Part shown: in pieces, positions 31,300 to 43,309 of the stretch | Layout of the letters: each line of letters begins with the position of its first letter | Numbering within the stretch: position 1 is the stretch's first letter | Assembly (NCBI GenBank): GCA_026120185.1 | Contig: JANUWF010001783.1 | Span: forward strand, 1,643,001-1,707,000 | Direction of reading: 5' to 3' | DNA: 64,000 nt | Source of the DNA: Voacanga thouarsii | Taxonomy: Eukaryota > Streptophyta > Magnoliopsida > Gentianales > Apocynaceae | Translations under genes and position numbers: made by a program | Notes under the pieces: generated by a model | What the model was told of the DNA's origin: nothing | What the model saw: only the letters and a program-made list of their open reading frames with translations | Database searches by the model: none

Positions 31300-32460
31300 T
31301 GGTCTACTACAAGATTCTCAGCTCTCTTCTTATTTTTTATCTCCAAATCAAACTCCTGTAAAAGTACTACCCACCTTATCAGTCTAGGTTTAGCATCATG
31401 TTTAACTAATAGCTATTTTAAAATAAAATAATCAATGTATACAATCACTTTAGATAAAACAAGTTAGGAGCGAAATTTATTAAAAGTAAAAACTATAGCA
31501 AGCATTTCTTTTTCTGTAATGGTATAGATCTCTTGGGTATTCATAAGAGTCATGCTTGCATAGTAAATTAGCTAAAAGATCTTCCTTTGCCTTTGTCCAA
31601 GAACTGCACCCATCGCAAAATCACTAGCATCACGCATTAGTTCAAATAGTAGGGACCAATCAGGAGTAACTAAGGTAGGAGAATTAGTCAACTGGAACTT
31701 CAATTCATTGAAGGCTGACAAGCATCATTCATCAAAGTTAAATGGAGCATCTTTTTTTAGGAGAAATGTGAGGGGTCTGAAAATCCTTGATAAATCTTCT
31801 GTAGAAACCTGTATGTCCCAGAAAACTTCTGATTACTCTTATAGAGGATGGTGGGGGAAGCTTCTCTAGGATTTCAATCTTCGCTCTATCAACCTCCAAA
31901 CCTTGACTTGAAATCTTATATCCTAAGACAATACCCTTCTTTACCATAAAATGGAATTTCTCCCAATTTAGCACTAGATTCGTTTCTTTACATCTTTAGA
32001 CTATTTTTTAAAAATTGTGCAAACGCAGCTCAAAAGAATCCCCAAATACAGAAAAATTCATCCATAAACACTTCCACTATCTCTCCTACTAAAACTTCAA
32101 AAATAGCCATCATACATCTTTAAAAGATTCCAGGCCTATTGCACAATCCAAAAGGCATCCGCGTGTAAGCAAAAATTCTAAAGGGGTAGGTGAATGTGGT
32201 CTTCTCTTCATCTTCAGAAGATATAGGAATTTAAAGATAGCTGGAAAATCCATCTAGAAAGTAGTAGTACATGTGTCCAACTAGTCTCTCTACCATCTCA
32301 TCAATAAAAGGAAGGGGAAAATGGTCCTTTCTAGTAGCTTCATTGAATTTTCTATAGCCAATATACATCTTCCAACCCGTTACAAGCCTTGTTGGTATGA
32401 GTTCATTTTTCTCATTGGAAACTACTATCACACCTTCTTTCTTAGGAACCACTTAGGTTG
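31300..32460 (-). pseudogene. Second Athila/Tat-like element: RT and RNase H (minus strand)
   Basis: Reading down the minus strand: 32452-32231 gives [37 protein letters not shown] and YYFLDGFSSYL. The catalytic motif at 32057-32065 reads FMDE instead of FMDD, so the second aspartate is lost. 31974-31738 gives FHFMVKKGIVLGYKI, EILEKLPPPSSIRVIRSFLGH and GFYRRFIKDF. RNase H follows toward 31300 and ends at [11 protein letters not shown]. The copy is cut at 31300 by the LINE tail; its integrase and 3' LTR are absent. Confidence 0.85.
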
Positions 32461-34081
32461 AGCTTACATAAACACTATCTAAAATAGGATAAACAAAACC
32501 TGCATCCAAAAGTTTTATCACTTCCCCTTTTACCACCTCTTTCATATTTGAATTTAGTCTTCTTTGAGATTGTACCACAGGTTTGGCATCTTCCTCCAAT
32601 AAGATCTATGTGTGCAAAAAGAAGGACTAATCCCTTTTATATCTGTGATCTTCCATGCTATAGCCTTTTTATGCTTATGCAAAACTTGAACCAGTTGAAG
32701 CTTCTTTTCTCTATCAAAATCTTTAGCAATAATGACTGGCAATTTGTTTCCTTGTGCAAAATATGCATAGGGAGCTCTTTTAACTCTAATGTAGGAGGGT
32801 CTTCAACAGATGGCATCATTCTACTAAGACTTGACTTTTCAATTGTCTCAAAAACTTGTTGCCTAAGAATTCCCCCACTATTCTTAATCTGGTCACCATA
32901 TGTCATAACTTTAAGCGCAACTTGTTCTTTTGCTTCATTTTCACTTTTTTCTAAACATGTAACCCACGACTTTTCAATGAATTTTTCCTACATAAAATCA
33001 TTTGGTACACTCATCAAGGATACCTAATGCAAAGCAAGAGTCATCTTGCATGGGTGAATACTTCATACTCTCAAAAATTTTAATCACTACTTCTTCATCT
33101 TCCACTCTCAGCGTTAACTTCGTCCAATGAATATCTATAATAGCCTTAGTAGTAGCCAAAAAGCGTTGCTATAAAATCAAGGGAATTTTTTAATCTGCTG
33201 CTATTTCTAGAATGACAAAATCTACTGGAAAGATGAATTTGTCAACTTTGACCCATACATCCTCAATAATCCCCCTGGGATGCTTGATAGATCTGTCTGC
33301 GAATTGGATACTCATCCTAGTGGGTGTTGGTTCACCTTAGTCTAGCTTCTTGAAAGTCATATAAGGCAATAGATTGATGTTAGCTCCAAGATCAAATAAC
33401 ACAGTGCCAAAAACAACATTTCCAATCACGCAGGGGATGGAAAAACTTCCTGGATCCTTTAGCATCTTTGGTAATGTCTCCTTCCTTTACATAATAGCAA
33501 AACATTCCTCATTTAAAATTACCACAGATAGTTTTTCAAGCTTTCTTTTATTAGATAAGATATCCTTGAAAAATTTTGCATACTTGGGCATTTGGGTTGA
33601 AGCTTCTACCAATTGGAGATTGATGTGTACTTGCTTGAATAAGTCCAAGAACTAATGAAATTGTTCATTCCCTTTTGTTTCTTAAGTATTCCTGGATATG
33701 GAATTGGAGGAATGGAATCTAGCAGCTGTTTGTTACCTATTTCTGCTTCAGACTGACCCAATGGCGTTGTTGGTTCTTTGTGCTTATTATTTTGCTCTTC
33801 ATTCTATTTTCCTACCTAACTAGGGTTGTTTGCTGTTTCTAGCTCCCTTCCACTGCGAAGTGTGACTGCCTCAACCAAACCTTTTTCATTATACTCCTCA
33901 CATCCTTCTTGAATAGTTCTTGCTAAATGCCCAAGTTACTTCACCAATTTAAACAATAAAACCTCCTATGTTTTGAGAAATTCATCTATCTTTTGAAAAT
34001 GGGTATCAATTGTGATAGCAAAATCCACGAATAAATCTTTGATGAATGGCCCCATTAAAGATTCTTTATCTTCTACCTCTT
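32461..34081 (-). pseudogene. Second Athila/Tat-like element: gag end, protease and spacer
   Basis: On the minus strand: gag-like traces run from 34081 to about 33700. Then the protease region includes MPKYAKFFKDILSNKRKLE (about 33600-33540), VLFDLGANINLL (site D-L-G-A, about 33400), DRSIKHPRGIIEDVW and KVDKFIFPVDFVIL. The spacer before RT runs from about 33060, with SSLSRMMPSVEDPPTLELK (32860-32800) and LPMHILHKETN. Compared with the plus-strand element at 23820-29580 the wording is similar but clearly a different copy. The gag part is cut at 34081 by the copia element and continues at 45182. Confidence 0.75.
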
Positions 34082-34086
34082 GATGT
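34082..34086. repeat. Target site duplication, left copy (GATGT)
   Basis: Pairs with GATGC at 45177-45181 on the other side of the copia element; one C/T difference. Confidence 0.75.
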
Positions 34087-34451
34087 TGTTGGATTTCGAT
34101 TATGCAAACAAGTTTACACGTAGTGAAAAAATAAAATGAAATCCATGCAAAGGATTACTCATATATAATTAAATAAATCATGAGAAGGGAAGAAAAATTA
34201 ATTACCTCAAAAACACAACTTTTAAAAATTATTCTTCCACGCGAATCTTGTTCAAAAGTCGATCTAATCGAGCCACCAAATTCCAAGAATAGCAATTTCT
34301 CTAATATTGATCCACACAAAGAACGTTCTCAAAACCACCAAAATCTATGCTAATAGAATAATACTTGGTAGCTTTATGATTAATTTAATTGGGAAGAGAT
34401 TGTTTTCTTTTTCCTTTGAAAAGAAAAAAAAGAAGAAATTTCTATGTGCAT

Positions 34452-36002
34452 TGATGTGTTTGGACTTGGGTATAAAAATCATACAAAAACTAAGCACACT
34501 CCTAATCAAGTTTAAATTAAAACATTCAACTCAAATCACACATATGAGCAAGCGTACTCATCATTAATCGAGCATAGGGTTCAAACGAGTGTCGATCCTC
34601 CAGGAACAAGTAGACATTAATCACATTTCTTTCATTATTTAACCGACTCGATAAAGTGACAAACAAAGTAAAACAAAAAAAAGAAAATAAAAATAAAAAT
34701 ATATACATGTCAAGGATGGAGAAGTATGTAATTCAAACCATTGTTTAGACAAACATGATCTTAAAGGACTTAATCCTTATCATAACTAATTACGCAATTT
34801 GCATCATGAAGGATTAAGATAGACTCACTTCTTTTTCTATCCATGAAATCACTATCTTTTAGATAAATTAGAATCACTTGGTCTCGTCTCAACTAATTCA
34901 CGTAAAAGATGCATTAAACACAATCCTTGATTAAATTCCCTTGGTCTCGGCAAATTTATAACATGAAATTAACCAATGAATCCTTGGTCTCGGCAAACAT
35001 CAATTAACCTTTAATTACCCAATCCTCATCAACTAACCCCCTTGGTCTCGGCGAGTTACTTGACAACAAATATGAAATTAATCAATCGAAACTACCATTA
35101 ACCCCCCCTTCGTCTCGGTGAGTTAATAGGAAGAACCAACCAACTAACCTCGTAATAAGCACAAGTAATTAAATACCAAGAAAAATAATCAATCAATCAA
35201 AAGATTAAATACTCTAAATATCATGAATATCTACAACAATGTTAAATTACACTAAAACAATTAACATATCAATGTTCAAGAAAAAGAAAACAAAGTAAAA
35301 GAAAGCACTCATAGACAAGCCTCCTTCTTCTTCCTTTGAAGACCTTCTTGCACAACCCTCCTTGAACTTGAAGAATTCCTCATTTGATTGAGTAATTTTT
35401 TGTGATAGTCAATGAATTCTTGAGTTTTTTCTTGTGTTTTTCATATATTTATAGGCTTAGGAAGTGCCTAAACTCGGAGGTACAAAGTTCTTGGCCGAGC
35501 AGAAGTTGAAAGATACTAAAAATCCTCAGATTACCAAAAACCGCGTAGAAAAATCACAGCACCGCCTTAGCTCCAGGGCACAACCGGCGCCGCCTTGACT
35601 CTTGGAGCCGGTGCCGGTTGTGTTCTGCTTCTCCACTCGTTCGTCGATTTTTCTTCCAATTTTGCACAATGTTTTCCAGAATATAGCCGGCACCAGTTCC
35701 AGCTTCACAGCCGGCGCCGCCTTACTTCTGTTCTGCTTTGTTTCAACAATTTTTCCATCGCTTCGAAGTTCATTTCAACAATGTATGGCCGGCACCGGTT
35801 CTAGGGTCCAAGCCAGCACTGCCTCTCCTCTGTTTTGCAACATTTTTGTTTCGTTTTACCCTAAAAATCTAAAATAAAAAACAAAATACCTTTCTAAGGG
35901 TAAAATCTCAAATATGAAGGAATATGACTAGTTATTAAACAAAATGTATTACAAAAGAACCTCAAATAACTATGAAAAACATGACTAATTTAACCCTTAC
36001 CA
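34452..36002 (-). mobile_element. Athila/Tat-type solo LTR nested in the copia 3' LTR (1,551 bp)
   Basis: On the minus strand it starts TGGTAAGGGTTAAATTAG and ends CCAAACACATCA. It is flanked by TGCAT (34447-34451) and TGCGT (36003-36007), a 5-bp duplication with one CpG-type change. The corresponding uninterrupted site is in the 5' LTR near 43670 (ctatgcgtgttg). A TATA box (minus strand CCTATAAATATA, 35443-35454) precedes a leader rich in CTT/GAA. Upstream of the TATA is the GC-rich palindrome block 35558-35823. It resembles 45532-47060 and 59061-62571 in layout. Confidence 0.85.
35558..35823. repeat. GCCGGCGCCGCC palindrome array
   Basis: Three units start at about 35558, 35685 and 35787. 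Each pairs an ACCGG or GCCGGCACC element with GCCGGCGCCGCC about 20 bp later; an extra inverted GGAGCCGGTGCCGGTTGTG lies at 35604-35622. This is a GC-rich island in AT-rich DNA. Both strands are open here (60-91 codons) because stops are rare in the GC-rich repeat; I do not treat these frames as genes. Confidence 0.7.
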
Positions 36003-37454
36003 TGCGTGTTGTCTCTCTTATTCTTACAAGGGCTAAAACTTTTTATTCTTCTATAGAGAATAAAAAATTTATAGGAAACTAATTTCCTTTTCTTTTTAAA
36101 ACCAACCGCCACAAGAAGACAAAGAAAAAAAATACATGCAAACCCAGAAAAGCAAGTTAGGAAATTGCTAACTTGAATTTGAATTCCAAATTTGTTAGGA
36201 ATTTCCATTTTCAATTATGGGCTTAGACATTTCAAAAATTGCAATTAGGCACTATGAATTATAACAAGTTTATAATTCACCTATATAGATTTAATAATTT
36301 TAATGCAACCCCAAATAATTATAACACTTTATAATTAGTCCATAATAATTATTTTTTCTTACAAATTAACCCCATAATATTATCAAATAATATTTTGAGT
36401 ATCAATTTCTCTATTGTAAGTGACCTATTTGGCTTTCTAGTCATTTGGTAGCTAATATGAATTAATTCTATCATAATAGAATTAATTTATTAATTCTAAT
36501 TAGGATTAAATGTATTAATTCTCTAATTAATAAATTCATATTTCGCAAATCATGAGCAGTATCTAGCAATACATTTTAACCACCCAAAAATCCAGAAAGT
36601 TAAATTGGCTTGACATGAATCTTTCAATAGCAAAAATGTCAATACAATAAACTCCTTTCATCATACAATATCTCATTCAGTTTACAGTATGAAATTAGTA
36701 TCAACTTCCTCCAGAATATTTTAGTATCAACTCATTATGTATATCAATTGGAACTATTTCCAACATATAGTTGCCTTGGCCAAGGACTTCTTGAGTAATG
36801 ATTCCTACAAGTGGCCATGAGATATCCACTCCTACTATTAGGAGTGGTGAATCCTTTATTGACCCTCTCAATTACTTTCGTATACTTCACGTTGTACCCA
36901 ATGTCCATCCCATAGACGGTCTTGTAAGGACTCTAGAGATTGGAATCAAAGTACAATGCTTAGCAAACAAAGTACTTGGGAGTTCTTACATCTAAGGATA
37001 CTTGCACATTTGCTATAATGAGATTCTATCACTGGCACTAAATAGTTATCGAAGTGATTATCTCATAGTTAGATCATCCAATGTACTTATTCAAATAACA
37101 AGCATCCACGTGTTAACTTTGAGTATCACAATATTTACGGATGTGAGAACCACCACTTGATCAAATCAAGAAGTATATCACGTGCTAATCTTAACGTATT
37201 AAGGATATCCTATTTCATTAATACTATGACTAGGGATGATTTAAGAACAAACACATTCTAGTATAGTAGGAACTTGACATCACGATCTCCATCATGATTT
37301 TCTTAACACAGTATTGTACTTGGGACTTTATTTAACAGGTTTTATACACATGAACAAATGGAATAAAGAAAGTGAAAAATAAGGAATGCTTTTTATTGAT
37401 TTAATATACAAAATACATTATATAAATGATTACTTTTAGGGCATAATCCTAATA

Positions 37455-37469
37455 ATCTCTCCCTTTCAC
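37455..37469 (-). promoter_or_regulatory. Polypurine tract of the copia element
   Basis: Minus strand GTGAAAGGGAGAGAT directly before the 3' LTR start at 37454. Confidence 0.8.
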
Positions 37470-37539
37470 TAAACCCAATCATTTATGTATCTAATATCAA
37501 ATGACTGAACATGACCATCATATTTCTTTTGGGATGATA

Positions 37540-39240
37540 CCTTTGTAAATAGATTAGCTATATTCTAATCAGTGGGAACTCTCTCTATCTTTACATCCTT
37601 TCTATCAATGATTTCTCTGATCAAGTGATAGCGTCTAGGTACATGTTTGAATCGCTGATAAGACTATGGTTCCTTTGCTTATGTAACGGCTCTATTATTA
37701 TCACAATACAAGGGTATTAGATCAACAATGCTAGGTACCACATCTAGTTCTGTAATGAACTTCTTGATCCAGACCGCCTCCTTAGCTGCTTCGAAAGTTG
37801 CTATGTACTCAACTTCAGTGGTTGAATCGGCAGCTGTATCTTGTTTGGAACTTTTCCAACCAACTACCCCACCTACAAAAGTGAACGTGTATCCTAATTG
37901 GGATTTGTAATCATCCTTATCAGATTGGAAACTGGCATCATTATACCTTCTAACTTGCAAGTTACCATCTCCATATACCAAGAATACATCCTTAGTTCTT
38001 CTCAAGTACTTTAGGATATTCTTAACAACTATTCAATGACCTTCTCTAGGGTCTGATTAGTATCTGCTTGTTAAACTAAGAGCACAAGATATATTAGGCA
38101 TTGTACATATCATATCATACATGATAAAACTAATTGTCGAAGCATATGCTATCTTATTCATATGATCCCTTTTATCTTGTGTCTTGGGACACATTGATTT
38201 TGAAAGGCTTACCCCATAGGACATGGGTAAGAATCCCTTTTTGAATTGATCCATGCTAAAGCTCTTTAGCACTTTGTCTATATATGTAAACTGTGGAAGA
38301 CTGAGCAATCTTTTTTATCTATCTCTATAGATATTTATTCCAAGAAAGGTTGCATTTCCAAGATCTTTCATGGAGAACTTCTTGGATAATCAAATCTTGA
38401 CTTATTGTAGAATAGAGACATCATTTCCTATTAATTATATGTCATCTACATATAATAATAGAAAAATAATTGTACTCCCACTAACCTTCTTGTATACACA
38501 AGGTTCATCCATGTTTTGTTTGAAACCGAATTCTTTACTTGTTTCATCAAAATGTATGTTCCAACTCCTAGAAGCTTATTTTAGTCCAGAAATGGACCTT
38601 TGTAGCTTGCACACTTTAGTGTGATCCTTGGATATAAAACCCTCAAGTTATGTCATGTACACTTCTTCAATCAGATTTTCATTAAGGAAAGCTGTTTTCA
38701 CATCTATTTGTTAAATCGCATAGTCATAATGAGCAGCAAGTACTAGGAGTATCCTAATAGATTTTAGTATTGCTACTGGTGAAAAGTTTCGTCATAATCA
38801 ATACCTTTTTTTCTGACGGTAAACTTTTGCAACCAATCGCACCTTATAAGTAATCATTTTACCATCCATATCAATTTTCTTCTTGAAAATCCATTGGCAC
38901 CCCTATGGGTTTTATCCCTTCAGGTGGATCAACCAAAGTTCAAACTTAGTTGTCATATACGGAATCCATTTCTGACTTCATGGCTTCAAGCCATTTGTTA
39001 GATTTTAAACTATTAGAACTTCTTCGTAAGTGGTAAGCTCATCTTCTTCTATGAGCAAACGTCATTGTAGTCAGTAATGAGAAATTCATATCTCTCAGGT
39101 GTCACTCGTATCCTACTTGACCTACAAGGTTCTTGTGTAGTAGAAGATTTATCTATTTTAGTAATAGACATGGAATCAACTGGTTGATCATTGTTTGTTT
39201 GGGCTTCTTGAACTTCACTAAGTTCAACCTTGCTCCTATT
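37540..39240 (-). pseudogene. Copia reverse transcriptase and RNase H
   Basis: Minus strand. The RT active site LLYVDDI is intact at 38441-38452 but followed at once by a stop. Next is FSMKDLGNATFLGINIY, then 38308-38057 with LPQFTYIDKVLKSFSMDQF. RNase H at 38005-37679 has RRYNDASFQSDKDDYKSQL, SSKQDTAADSTTEVEYIA and LYCDNNRAV, with its catalytic residues still visible. The N-terminal RT part (38940-38640) is frameshifted. These enzymes would copy element RNA to DNA in virus-like particles. Confidence 0.85.
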
Positions 39241-39243
39241 ATC

Positions 39244-40383
39244 TTATTTAAGAACAAGTTCCTTCTTTAGAAAAATAGCATGCCTTGAAACAAACAATTT
39301 ATTTTCAATAGGGAGATAGAAATAATATCCATGAGATTCTTTTGGATATCTAATAAACAACCACTTGTCAGATTTATTTTTTAATTTATCTGACTTTGTC
39401 CTCTTCACATAAACAGGATATCTCCAAATTCTCAGGTGAGTTAGCTTTGGTCTTTTACCATAAAATAACTTGAATAGGGTAGTGTCAGCTGTCTTTGATG
39501 GAATTCTGTATAGTATGTAAACAACGGTTTCTAGTGCAAATCCCCAAAACAATTTTGGTATATCAGTAAAAACTATCATGGATCGAACCATATCTAATAA
39601 AATTTTATTCCTTCTCTTAGATACACTATTATGCTGAGGTGTATGTGGTGAAGTCCATTGAGATAATATCCCATTATCTCTAAGATAACTTAGAAACTCT
39701 TAATTGAAGTATTCTCCTCATCGATCGGATCTTAGAATTTTAATACTCTTACCAAGTTGTTTCTCTACTTCATTTCTGAATTCTTTAAACTTGTCAAATA
39801 CTTCGGATTTGTATTTAATTAAATACAAATAATCAAATCGAGAATAATAATCAATAAAGGTAATGAAGTATTGATAACCCCCTCTTGCTTGCAATGCCAT
39901 TGGTCCATATACATCAGCATGTATTAGTTCTAATGATTGCTTGGCCTTTTCCCATTTCTTAGAAAAAGAGGTTTCAGTCATTTTTCCTAGTAAGAAAGAT
40001 TCACAAGTCTTATATGATTCAAAATCAAATGAGCCTAAGTCACTACACTTATGTAACTTAGAAATGTAATTCTCATTTACATGGCCTAAACGACAGTGCT
40101 ATAAGTAAAATAAGTTTGTGTTATCTTTTCTTGGCCTTTTATTGTTTATATTGAGAACTTAATTTTTCATTTCTAGAACATGTAAGTCATTCATCAAAGT
40201 TGCAGTACCATAATGGATATCATTTAATGAAAAAGAACAACTTTTATTCTTAAAATTTAAATGAAATCCAAGCAAGTCTAAACAAGTAACTGAGATAATG
40301 TTTTTAAGTAAAACTAGTACATGAAAACAGTTTTGTAACTCTAGAATTAATCTAGAAGGCAAGTGTAGATGATAAGGCCCCAC
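39244..40383 (-). pseudogene. Copia integrase
   Basis: Minus strand. The zinc-binding part reads CRLGHVNENYISKLHKCSD and CESFLLGKMTETSF (40100-39970). The core frame 39981-39718 has LELIHADVYGPMALQARGG, FITFIDYYSRFDYLYL and KILRSDR, giving the first two catalytic aspartates. After a stop the frame continues with PHTPQHNSVSKRRNKILLD; the catalytic Glu of NGVAERRN is changed to Lys (NSVSKRRN). 39591-39244 holds the C-terminal region with FWGFALETVVYILYRIPSK and WRYPVYV. Confidence 0.85.
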
Positions 40384-41397
40384 GACAAGTGCAACAACCT
40401 TTTGCTCTATTTGTTATACGAAGGTCCACATCACCTTTCTCTAGCTTTCTAGTGCTCTTTAGTCCCTTCAAATTATTGCACAAATGAGATCTATATCCTG
40501 TATCCAATGCCCATATCTCATTATTAAAAGGAGTATTGATCTTAATCATAAACATACCAGGAGTAGAAGTAAAAAGTGCATGCAAGCTTCTCCTTCTGCT
40601 TCTTTTCTTTAACAATCTCCAAGTAGCCTTTGCAGTTGCGCCTCCAATGGCCCATTTTCCCACAATGGTGACATGGGTCTTTGGTAGCTGTTTTCTTCTT
40701 CTTTACACCACCTTTAGATTTAATTAGAATCTTCTTCTCCTTTTTAGAAACATTTTTCCTTTTAGAAGAAGAATCAACCAATAAGACTGCATTATGTTCT
40801 TTCTTCATAGAAGACTCCACAGTCTTAAGAATTTTGATCAACTTAGGTATTGTGATCTCAATCATATTCATCTAGTAGTTCATCACAAATTGTGAAAAAT
40901 CTAACTGGCAAAGATTAAAAAATTAAGTCTATACTTAATTCATGATCCAGAGTAAACTCAAGTGATCTAAGCTTCTCAATTAACCCTGGCATCTTAAGTC
41001 TATGAATGGCTACCGAAATGCCTTCTACCATCTTAGAATAGAATAACTACTTAGATATCTCATGTCTTTCTATTCGTGCTTGCTCATAAAATAGCTCTCT
41101 TAGATGGAAGATAATAGTATGAGCATCCATATGCTTATGCTGTTTTTGAAGCTCAGTGGTCATTGATGCCAACATGCTACAAGATATTGTGTTACTATCC
41201 TTTTTATACTTCTTATGGACTTTATGCTCTACAACAAGAGCATCATCAACTAGTGGTGGTGGAATTGGAGTATCTAACACATAGAGCAACTTTTTCAATT
41301 TGAGAACGATTCTCAAATTTCTATACCAATCCAAGAAGTTTAATTCAGTGAGCTTCTTTATTTCCAAAATGCTACATAAGTTCAAATTTGTTATCAT
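40352..41397 (-). pseudogene. Copia gag with zinc knuckle, and aspartic protease
   Basis: Minus strand. 41397-41047 (116 codons) is the capsid-like start: LTELNFLDWYRNLRIVLK and CSMLASMTTELQKQH are typical of copia gag. 40871-40542 contains a perfect CCHC zinc knuckle, CHHCGKMGHWRRNC, for RNA binding. 40663-40352 contains the protease site WALDTGYRSHLCNN with D-T-G intact. Two or three frame changes separate these pieces, so no polyprotein can be made. Confidence 0.85.
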
Positions 41398-43295
41398 GAT
41401 GTAAATGACCTAGATGAAAGATAAGAGATATTAGACTATGTATATGCACATGAAATGCATTTAATTAGATCTTTAATTAAATGCGTATTTAACCTACTAT
41501 TTTCTTCAAATCAATAGCCCTCACTATTAACTTGGGAAAGCCCGTTGGAAGCTATTCTATTGGTCCAATATCCAAATTCTTTAAGGATGACCTTAGGTAT
41601 GCCCAACAAATCACTCTTAAGTTCAATGGTAGGTATCTAATACCAATTACATCCAATATAACTACCAAATCATTAGGTGATTAACATCTTTTAATCTTAA
41701 AGCACTTAGTGCTACCCAACTTAGCCTCTAATATTCTTTATGATTGGATATGCCCAACTAGGATAAAGATATTAGTTAAATCCAACCCATTAATCAAGAA
41801 TCATATTCTATAGTTTGAACATGCTCAATATTGAGTAAGCTTAGGTATGCTCAACAACCTAATTTCGAAAAAGAACTCTCATTCTTGCTATATTAACGGA
41901 AGGCTTTAGATTTGATATTGTTTGAAGGATTTTTAATTATTTAATTAATAGTCTCATCATTTGGCATGCAAAATATCAATATTTTGACATAATTGTAGTA
42001 GACTCAATTACATGGCTTGGTTATGGACTTTTCTAGATTAATTTCTTTGAGCTAGGAAGGAAATTAATTTTGGTCAAAACCTATCTGTTCATGCATGTTT
42101 TGAGAAGAAAGTCTTACCATCTTCTTGCTTTGCCTTGGTTGCCATCTCTATAGATTCATAAAATAATTTATAATCTTATTTAACCTATGTGATCTAATTA
42201 CATAAATTCCTAATGAAGAAACCTCAAGTTACATTAGATGGAAATTTGATAAGAAGAGAAATTACAAGAGAATTACAGAGAAAGATAGGACACACGGGCT
42301 CTATTTATTCAAAACAAAGTGATAAAATGCATGACATAATTTAAATTAATCAAATTAATTTTTTCTAAGTCCATAACTAAGCTAACATGCCAATGTTATG
42401 CTTAAAACACATTAAGCAAAAATAAATAAATATGCATCAAATATTAAATTCTAAAATAATTATTTTAGAAATTTAATAAATTAATCCCAAAATCAAATTT
42501 TGAGAAAAATCTTAGGGTCCTTTTTTTTGGAATAAAATATTTCAGTGGGTCCTTAAAGAAATAACTAGAAAACTGGGGTCAATGCGTGAAGATTGAAACT
42601 TTTTTTTTAAAAAAAAAATTATAATGGTTCATTGATTTTCCAATCAAGAATCATCACATAGCCTTGCGCGGCTATGGCTTCAACTTCATTTTTTTTTTTT
42701 TTTATAAAAAAAAATAGGCACAAACCAAGCAGAGACTTGCGGCTTTCACGTGGAGACAGTTTCAAATTTTCAATCAAATTAGGTGCAAGATTCTGGTTAA
42801 ACACATTGTATAGAAAAAGGAAATTCTTTTGGAATATAATATTAGCCACAAGCCTCCCGAGGATGCAAGCTAAATAACATTGGTTTGCAGAAACAATTTC
42901 AACGAAACGGTTGAAACAATTTTATTTTTTTTTTCTCGGCTGAAACAATTTCAGTGAAAATTTTTTTTCTTCTTTCAAAATTTTTCGTTCCGGCTGTTTC
43001 CTTTTTCAGCTTCAGTTTCCTTAACTAATTTAAGGTAACAAAATATCGTTTTTTTTCCTTTTCCGCAGAAACAATTTATGTGAATTAAAATGAAACAATT
43101 TCTATAATATACTGAAATCAAGTAATTAATTCGCATATATATATATATATATATATATAATATAACAATTGTCATGGTCCTGAATATAATTTTGAAACTA
43201 TTTCAAATTTTAAAATATTTATAAAATAATTTCATAAAATCAAATTTATTTTGAAATAATTTCAAAATAATAATAAAATCTGTAATATACGAGAT
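41398..43295 (-). other. Copia leader between primer site and gag; no gene
   Basis: AT-rich, 1.9 kb, longer than usual for a copia leader. It holds homopolymer runs (42600-42620, 42690-42703) and an (AT)n tract at 43134-43159. No open frame is convincing. Confidence 0.6.
43134..43159 (+). repeat. (AT)n microsatellite
   Basis: About 13 perfect AT units just inside the primer site of the copia element. Confidence 0.9.
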
Positions 43296-43308
43296 AGCTC
43301 TGATATCA
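43296..43308 (-). promoter_or_regulatory. tRNA-Met primer binding site of the copia element
   Basis: Minus strand TGATATCAGAGCT, one change from TGGTATCAGAGC, one base past the 5' LTR end (...ATCCAACA). Confidence 0.85.
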
Positions 43309-43309
43309 C

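Larger units (their letters stand above)
34087..37454 (-). repeat. 3' LTR of the copia element, split by a solo LTR
   Basis: Starts on the minus strand at TATTAGGATTATGCC (37454; TG has become TA) and ends ATCCAACA (34087). The LTR sequence is present at 36003-37454 and 34087-34451; the piece between is a foreign solo LTR. Without it the LTR is about 1.8 kb, matching the 5' LTR (1,867 bp). An antisense open frame lies at 36798-36995. Confidence 0.85.

Noticed and set aside
32548..33027. 159-codon plus-strand open frame, the longest in the window
   Set aside because: Antisense to the protease-RT spacer of the minus-strand gypsy element, whose conserved motifs are on the other strand.
35526..35877. 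Several overlapping open frames of 60-91 codons on both strands
   Set aside because: Caused by the GC-rich palindrome array, where stop codons are rare; no domain.
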